A stretch of 64,000 bases of DNA, taken from NCBI GenBank assembly GCA_946800325.1, contig OX326958.1, positions 3,420,001 through 3,484,000 on the forward strand, written 5' to 3'. The stretch's first letter is position 1, and every line of letters begins with the position of its first letter. Both the position numbers and the translations under genes were made by a program. Shown piece by piece: positions 58,255 to 64,000 of this stretch. The notes under the pieces were generated by a model, which did no database searches, was not told the DNA's origin, and saw only the letters and a list, made by a program, of their open reading frames with translations. The stretch is from Luzula sylvatica (taxonomy: Eukaryota > Streptophyta > Magnoliopsida > Poales > Juncaceae).

Positions 58255-59090
58255 GCAAATCCGTCCAATGCTAGTAATTTAGGCGCCACTGCTCTTCATC
58301 ATGCTGCTGGAATAGGTTTTTTTCTTTCATTTCCAGAATGAAAACAAATTTTACGGAATGACCCTTGTGTTAAGCCTAAATTGCGTGATTGTAGGTAATA
58401 TAGAGTTAATGGATCTTATATTATCAAAGGGAGTCGAAATTAATCTCAAAGCGATGCTGGTACGCGTTTGGTTTGGATGCTGGTCATTCTCAACATGAAC
58501 CGGTCAAACTTTTGTTGAAACATAATGCTAATGTAAGATTAATCTAAATCATAATTTTGCAAAAACACTCTTTATATATGTATATATTTTTTCAGCCTAA
58601 TATTGAAACCGAAGATGGTATTACGCCATTATTATCTGCCATGGCTGCTGGCTCTCTACAATGCTTGACACTCTTGATCGAGGTTAGAAAAAAATGAACA
58701 AAATTTCGAGGGGTTTTCTTGTAAGGGGAGTTCTATCATACACCCCTTTTGCTTGTGATACACCCATTTTCAAGGGTATTTTGTGTAATTATTAATTAAT
58801 GAGTATTTAAGGTAAATTTTCAAGTGTATTTATTAATAAATGATATGCTAAATAGGAAATTTGAATTGTTCATGAAAGAAAAAATATCTATAAAAAATAA
58901 ATTTATGATACATCCTTCTAAATACCCAAAATACCCTTTTGAAAGGGTGTATGATAGAACTCTCCTTTCTTGTAAAATTCCTTTGTTTTGGATATAACTG
59001 TGATTTATTTTTTTATTTACAGGCAGGGGCGAATCCGAATATAAATGCAAGTGGGGCTACTCCTTTACACACTTCTGATATTAGAAATTC
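58255..59090 (+). pseudogene. Ankyrin-repeat gene fragment, similar to plant ANK-TPR proteins
   Basis: Exon-like blocks with splice sites encode consecutive ankyrin repeats: QGANPSNASNLGATALHHAAGI (about 58255-58313), GNIELMDLILSKGVEINLK (from 58395), HEPVKLLLKHNAN (to 58530), PNIETEDGITPLLSAMAAGS (58595-58682) and AGANPNINASGATPLHTS (59023-59080). Their order matches the plant ankyrin-TPR proteins (Arabidopsis TPR10-like, HSP90 co-chaperone type), from memory. At least two frameshifts (58455-58480) break the second repeat, and a MITE occupies an intron (58725-58965). No TPR part is recognised downstream. It is probably a pseudogene whose upstream region was also hit by the chromovirus. Confidence 0.72.
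58725..58965. mobile_element. MULE-type MITE, GGGGAGTTCTATCATACACCC family, copy 2
   Basis: The left end GGGGAGTTCTATCATACACC and the right end GGTGTATGATAGAACTCTCC are nearly perfect inverted repeats. TTTCTTGTAA (58715-58724 and 58966-58975) is a perfect 10-bp duplication; 9-11 bp is typical of Mutator elements. It lies within an intron of the ankyrin pseudogene. Confidence 0.88.
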
Positions 59091-59139
59091 AACTAATTGG
59101 TTAAATTTTATTCCTTTAATTCTTGATTAATTTTTATTG

Positions 59140-59690
59140 ACAGTTACGTAAGAAACAATATGCAAAAGAGTGGGTTTGTGTTTGCAAGGATAATGTTGGT
59201 AACACTTTCAGCCCTTGGTAAGTTTCGAAATAAATTATGTACTTTTAAAAATTTAAATTGGCTAATATTGGACTTATTTTTAATTTTGTGATTTTTCAGG
59301 GACGACCATGAAAAATACCTCGAAGTGGTTGCAGTGGGTTCGCATATAGATGCAATCGAGAACAAAAATGTAAGTATTTTAGTTCTAGGTGTGATTGAAG
59401 CAATTAATTTATGTTATGAACTTAATACCAATAAATTATTAACTTTTATTTACAGGTCGTGAATGTGAAAGAAGCGAGATATTTCTCCAACAACATTGGA
59501 TACATCTACGTCTTCAAGGTTCTCTTTCTCATACTAATTTCATATTTAAATCATTCTTATTATTTATTATATAATTTATTTTAATTTAATTTGTAGAAAT
59601 TACAACGGGGATCGCTATCAATGGATTTATTACCGCATCCGGATATATTCACCGACGCGAGATTTAATTTCTCTTTGCACAGAAAGTAAA
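59140..59690 (+). pseudogene. Unrecognised multi-exon fragment
   Basis: Four short open blocks with plausible splice sites follow the ankyrin part: about 59142-59218 (RKKQYAKEWVCVCKDNVG), 59300-59369 (DDHEKYLEVVAVGSHIDAI), 59458-59519 (VVNVKEARYFSNNIGYIYV) and 59598-59690 (LQRGSLSMDLLPHPDIF), separated by AT-rich introns. I do not recognise the family. It could be divergent downstream exons of the ankyrin gene or a different captured gene. Confidence 0.4.
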
Positions 59691-59869
59691 AAAGTACGAG
59701 AGATAGTAGAAGTGTTGGTACTTGGCTTTTGATGGAACCGAATACAAGGATAACTACTTTTTTCATAATTTTAATTTAATGAATAATTATGTGCATACAA
59801 ATTTTGTTCGCATGATGTATTCTTCACAGGGCTCCAAAATCACACGACTAGGCCTGGATGTAGGAACGA

Positions 59870-61010
59870 AAGCATGAACCTGCAAAGAAGTTGAATGTAA
59901 AAGTGAGACGAGTTGAAAGTTGTTATCAAAAGCATGCACCATCAAATATTGTTGTTACATGTAAATATGTTGGTATGGATGGTGTATATTTCTTGGATTT
60001 TGGTTAATTTTGTTAGTTATTGTTTTATATTTAATTTTGTTAATCAATTGTTGATGTATATTTTGTATAATAATTATTGAATTTAGTATTAAAATGAAAT
60101 GAAATGAAATTTTATATTCTAATATGGTATTTTATTTTTGTATAATTATAGAATTATGAAAATATATGATTTGTATAAATGTCGGGAAATGACTATTGGA
60201 TGCATTTTGAAATGTTGTTAATTTTTACATTGAAAGCATTATGATGTGTGCCTTCTATTCATACAATCCAATGCATTTTTTTTAAATGTTACCAATTTTC
60301 ATCATCGAATCATTCAAATATGCTACTATTTATTCATGCCCAAGTCCATTCCCATGCATTTGTAAATGTTTTTATTGTCACAATCAGATGCATTTTTTAA
60401 TGTTGTTATTAGATATTTGTTAATGTTTTTATTTCTCAGAATTCAATGCATTTGAACATTTGACAGTATTTGTAAATGCATTATTTTTACCGTATTAACG
60501 ACATTGCCAAATGCCCTCGATTTTTCATTATAATTGATGACACAAAAATATGTCGTTGATTTCACAAATACGTAGCATTTTGTGAAATGCTTTTGTAAGA
60601 ATAGAGGGCACCAGCCCGGAATGCATTTTCACCTTATGTTGTCAAATGTAAATGACAGCATTAATACAAGCATTCAACGGCATATGCGAATGCTTCGAAA
60701 TGCCAGTATTGTTGTAGTGAGCGTAACGCGCGCATCTTCTCGGGAAAAAGAACGCAACGACAATATATTTTCCAAAGAGCCAACTCCGAAGCGAGGGCTT
60801 GGTTGGAAGCGACGTAACTCTTACGATAATAGTTTATAGTTAGTTAGTTAGTGTCCTTCTCCTGAAAAAATTGTTAGTTAAATTTTTCTTTAATTTGTTG
60901 ATATTGTACTTGTACCCCAAATCAGGGAACTGATGCATTTATTCAATGATCAAATTAGGGAGGACTTTCAGCCATTCTCACTCAAAAAAAAAAAAAAATC
61001 TTTCATTCAT
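59870..61010. other. AT-rich intergenic with recurrent TGCATTT
   Basis: No gene is recognised. TGCATTT or AAATGCA recurs more than ten times between 60200 and 60700, suggesting a degenerate repeat. A run of A lies near 60988-61001, beyond the CYP92A stop. Confidence 0.4.
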
Positions 61011-61023
61011 AGCCCTAATAAAA

Positions 61024-62939
61024 TCAAGCACCATAAAGATGAGCTGGAAACTTCGGCTTCGCAATGGCCTGTAACGGCACCTTCTTCGGCGTCGATAACC
61101 CGAAAATCTCTTCCATACTTAAATCGGCTGGATCCATTCCTTCTGGAAGCTTCCACTCGAACCCGTGTAGCAAATTGGCTAGACTGACCTGGATCACCTT
61201 CAAACCCAGATTGTATCCAGGACACATTCGCCTTCCTGAACCGAATGGTAGCAACTCGTAATCTTGACCTTTGACATCGATCGAGCTCCCGATAAATCTC
61301 TCGGGGTCGAATACCTCGGGCTTGTCCCAAACTGCTGGGTCCCGTCCGATTGTCCATACATTGACTAAAACGAGCGTACCAACTGGTATATCATACCTAT
61401 TATATACCATTATTTAACAAAGGTTATTAATTTAAATTTTTTCCACCTTATAAGTTATAACTAGAGTAAAATTATCATCATTTGAAGTATTACCCGTTAT
61501 AATTAGTGAATTCACGAGATTGTCGTGGCGCGAGCATAGGGGCAACCGGGTGTAAACGCATTGTTTCCTTCATGATTGCTTCGATGTAAGGGAGTTTGTG
61601 TACTTCCTTCTCCTCGACCCAACGGTTTCGTCCGATTACTCTGTCGAGTTCCTCAGTCGCCTTTTCTAAGATTTCAGGTTTTTTCAGGAGCTCAGAAAGA
61701 GCCCATTCCACCGTCACGGGTGAGCTCTCTGTTCCGCCCGCTATTAAGTCCTGTAACATGAGAAGAAAAAAAGAAAAAGAAAAAGAAAAAGTCAAATATA
61801 TGTTCTTATTTGGTAAAAATGGTAGGAAATAATTTTCCTTACATAGAATTTTGCATGTGTTTAGTGAGAACTTGAAAGATCAATAATCAACCAATTTTAG
61901 TTTACCTGAGTAAAAGCTTTAACTCCATCTCTCTTGAGTTCAATCTCTAGAGTAGGATCTTCTGCTAATTGTAACAACACATCTACCATGTCTTTCGCCA
62001 CGAAATCCTCGCCATCCTCGTGACGCCTTTCGTCGTGTTCATCCAAAACACTCTCCAAAAAACGGTCAAACTTCTTGCTTACCCGCTTCATCCTCTTGAC
62101 ATAACCCTGTAAATCAAACCAAGAAAAGCTCATAAGTTTTACGAGTTGTGCATATATATATTGGCCAAAAGAACAGGATTTTGATTATCATCTATTATGA
62201 GAAATTAAAAGAAGAAGAAAAGAACCTGCAAATCGAGAAAATTCAACCACGGTATATAATCGCCTATGTTCAACACTCCATTCAGAAGAAACAACTCGCC
62301 GATCATCGATTTGAACTCCTCTGGTGTGACGATTGCCCCCTCCGTCTTGTTCAAGTATTTCTTTCCCAACACCATTCTACATATCACATTGAGACTGACG
62401 GTCGTCAGATGATCCTTCAAATTTACCACCTTTCCCGACGATTCGAAAAGGTTTCTGAGAAGTGTACGGATCTCCTCGACACGCATATATTCATATGACT
62501 CTAGCCGTTTCGCACTAAAGAGCTCCATGATGCACATCTTCCTTGCTTGGCGCCAATACGAGCCGTATTGAGACCAAGTTATATCGGTGTAGTTATATGC
62601 GGTGTACTTCCCCGCCGCAGTCCTGGGCCTATCGATGAACGACACGTCATGAGTTTGCAAAATGAATTTCGCCAGCTCGACTGATGATCCAACCACTACA
62701 GGTTGAGACCCGAAATGCAGGTACGTGAGTGGACCGTATTTCTTCGAGATAGCGTGAAGCGATTGGTGAGGGAGGGAACCAATTAGGTTTAAATTGCCGA
62801 TTATAGGCCACGGTTTTGGGCCGGGTGGAAGATTGTACTTGACTCGACGACTGAAGTAAGAGATTGATTTGAGGAGGAGGGTTGTTGAGATGATTATTGC
62901 CAAGTAGTTCATTGCCCATATTGGTGTTATGAACTCCAT
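61024..62939 (-). CDS. CYP92A: Cytochrome P450, CYP92A type, four exons
   Basis: The exons are 62939-62226, 62106-61906, 61750-61494 and 61396-61024 on the minus strand, 515 codons with stop. Phases are 0, 0 and 2, with GT-AG introns. The features are an N-terminal membrane anchor (LAIIISTTLLL), the proline hinge LPPGPKPWPIIGNLN, the C-helix WRQARKM, I-helix AGGTESS (oxygen activation), K-helix ETMR, FDPERF and the heme loop PFGSGRRMCPG with its ligand Cys, so it looks functional. Plant CYP71-clan enzymes sit on the ER and oxidise specialised metabolites. CYP92 members include homoterpene synthases and defence-related hydroxylases, but the substrate here is unknown. The subfamily call is from remembered sequence similarity along the full length. 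Confidence 0.9.
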
Positions 62940-63029
62940 TATTGTTCTAATTTGTGTTGGAGTGTGAGTGTGAGCTTGTGTATTGTTCTTGAAAGCTTGT
63001 GTGTTGTTCTTGAAGAGGTGTTTGAGGAC

Positions 63030-63037
63030 TATTTATA
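63030..63037 (-). promoter_or_regulatory. Putative TATA box of the P450 gene
   Basis: CTATAAATAG on the minus strand, about 90 bp upstream of the ATG at 62939, is a canonical plant TATA element. Confidence 0.6.
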
Positions 63038-63236
63038 GGCATTGTCCTAAGCTTTAATTAGTATATTTTAATCTATCTTCTGAAATGGGAACATGGAAGG
63101 AAATTGGCAAAAAAAATTTGCATGAAAGGAAATTGGCAAATTGATAGTGGTTGGTTGGATCCATTGTGTGAGTCAAAATCATGGACTAATGAGCTGACAT
63201 GGACTAATGAGGAAAGAAAGAAATTTTAAGAGTAAT

Positions 63237-63495
63237 TATACTGTACCCCTCCATTTTCCCCCACCCACCCTTGATATCATTAATTAATGATTAATAGATG
63301 ATTAATTAGCATCATCATTAACAAATATACATCCGATTAACAGTTAATTAATTTGGATTAACCATTAATTAACTGTTATATATTATTTAATATTAAAAGT
63401 ACATTCGATTAATCATTAATTCAATTAATTAACTCATTAATTAATGGTTAATTAGTATATAAAGGATGGGTGGGGGAAATGGGGGGTACAGTATA
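63237..63495. mobile_element. MITE in the P450 promoter region
   Basis: The left end TATACTGTACCCCTCCATTT and the right end AAATGGGGGGTACAGTATA are inverted repeats extending through CCCCCACCCACCC / GGGTGGGGG, about 33 bp. The interior is rich in TTAATTAA. It lies about 200 bp upstream of the TATA box. The target duplication is not clear. Confidence 0.78.
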
Positions 63496-63626
63496 GTATA
63501 TGCCCTCAAATTTTAATTACTTTAATAATTAATATTCAAAACTTAATAGTAATGCATTAATCGTTAATTGAGATGGGGGAAGTTTTGGGGAATTGGGTGG
63601 GGCACGATATAGTTTCCCATGTATAT

Positions 63627-63662
<36 letters not shown>

Positions 63663-64000
63663 ATGACTAAAATATTTCATTAAGTAAAAGATAATTTGGT
63701 ACTTATAATTTTTAATCACAATAATACAAATTTCAAGACAAGTATAATGGTTAAAAATCCAGAATTACCAAAATAAAATTACTTAAATAAATATCATAAT
63801 CATCCCCTCTCTCACTTTGTATGTGTGTGTATAACTAAGATACTTAATTTTTTTCTTAGTACAATAAGTGTGATATTTATGATTTCTAAATCAGTAGATT
63901 TTATTTGAGATTTTGTATTTTAAATTTGATACTTAATTAAGTACGATAAGTTTGATATTTAAGTTTTTAAATCATTATATTTGATTTGAAATATGTATTA
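63496..64000. other. AT-rich intergenic with (GA)16
   Basis: A perfect (GA)16 microsatellite lies at 63629-63660. Just before it, GGGGGAAGTTTTGGGGAATTG (63573-63593) resembles a terminal part of the neighbouring MITE family. Nothing else is recognised. Confidence 0.6.

Noticed and set aside
33886..62939. Dioxygenase and P450 as a biosynthetic gene cluster
   Set aside because: They are 24 kb apart with only transposons and pseudogenes between, on opposite strands, and without shared promoter features.

Overview
The window is nuclear DNA of a flowering plant, most likely a eudicot. Intron-containing genes of plant-specific families, plant-type LTR retrotransposons, L1-type LINEs, MITEs, a tRNA-derived SINE, a Helitron end and a ~175-bp satellite all point to an AT-rich, transposon-dominated region. 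I cannot name a genus from the sequence.

Only two host genes look complete. One is a four-exon 2-oxoglutarate/Fe(II) dioxygenase on the + strand (33886-37172, 355 aa). The other is a four-exon cytochrome P450 of the CYP92A type on the - strand (61024-62939, 514 aa). Fragments of three other host genes are present: a THO complex subunit 3 (TEX1) piece next to a Mutator element (2983-3600), a single MAP65 exon inside a probable Helitron (31015-31173), and an ankyrin-repeat fragment resembling plant ANK-TPR proteins (58255-59090).

Layout. 1-2918: damaged MuDR-type transposon, - strand. 2983-3600: THO3 fragment. 4205-4730: eroded Copia RT. 4905-8060: satellite, changing orientation near 5860. 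8066-14709: rearranged Copia element whose single LTR carries a palindrome array. 14735-17143: more satellite. 17145-24861: dead LINE (copy 1) inserted in the satellite and itself split by a 1.8-kb insertion. 24862-25190: satellite again. 25253-28246: nested MITEs and a solo LTR. 30000-32298: probable Helitron. 33690-37320: dioxygenase gene with a SINE and a MITE in intron 2. 37480-39350: Copia integrase remnant and divergent satellite. 39600-41880: hAT-like remnant, a 40-base poly(C) tract and a Tourist MITE. 42300-50590: second dead LINE, - strand, holding two solo LTRs. 51586-57313: intact, very young Ty3/gypsy chromovirus. 57320-59700: pseudogene exons. 60900-64000: CYP92A and an upstream MITE.

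The genes do not form an evident pathway. The coherent story is one of transposon layering: satellite, then LINE and Copia elements, then solo LTRs, with the chromovirus as the latest arrival. I found no obvious new multi-gene system. The most unusual signal is that two different LTR families each carry, just upstream of their putative TATA box, an array of 10-bp perfect palindromes (CGTCATGACG in one, CGTTCGAACG in the other) in similar flanking sequence.
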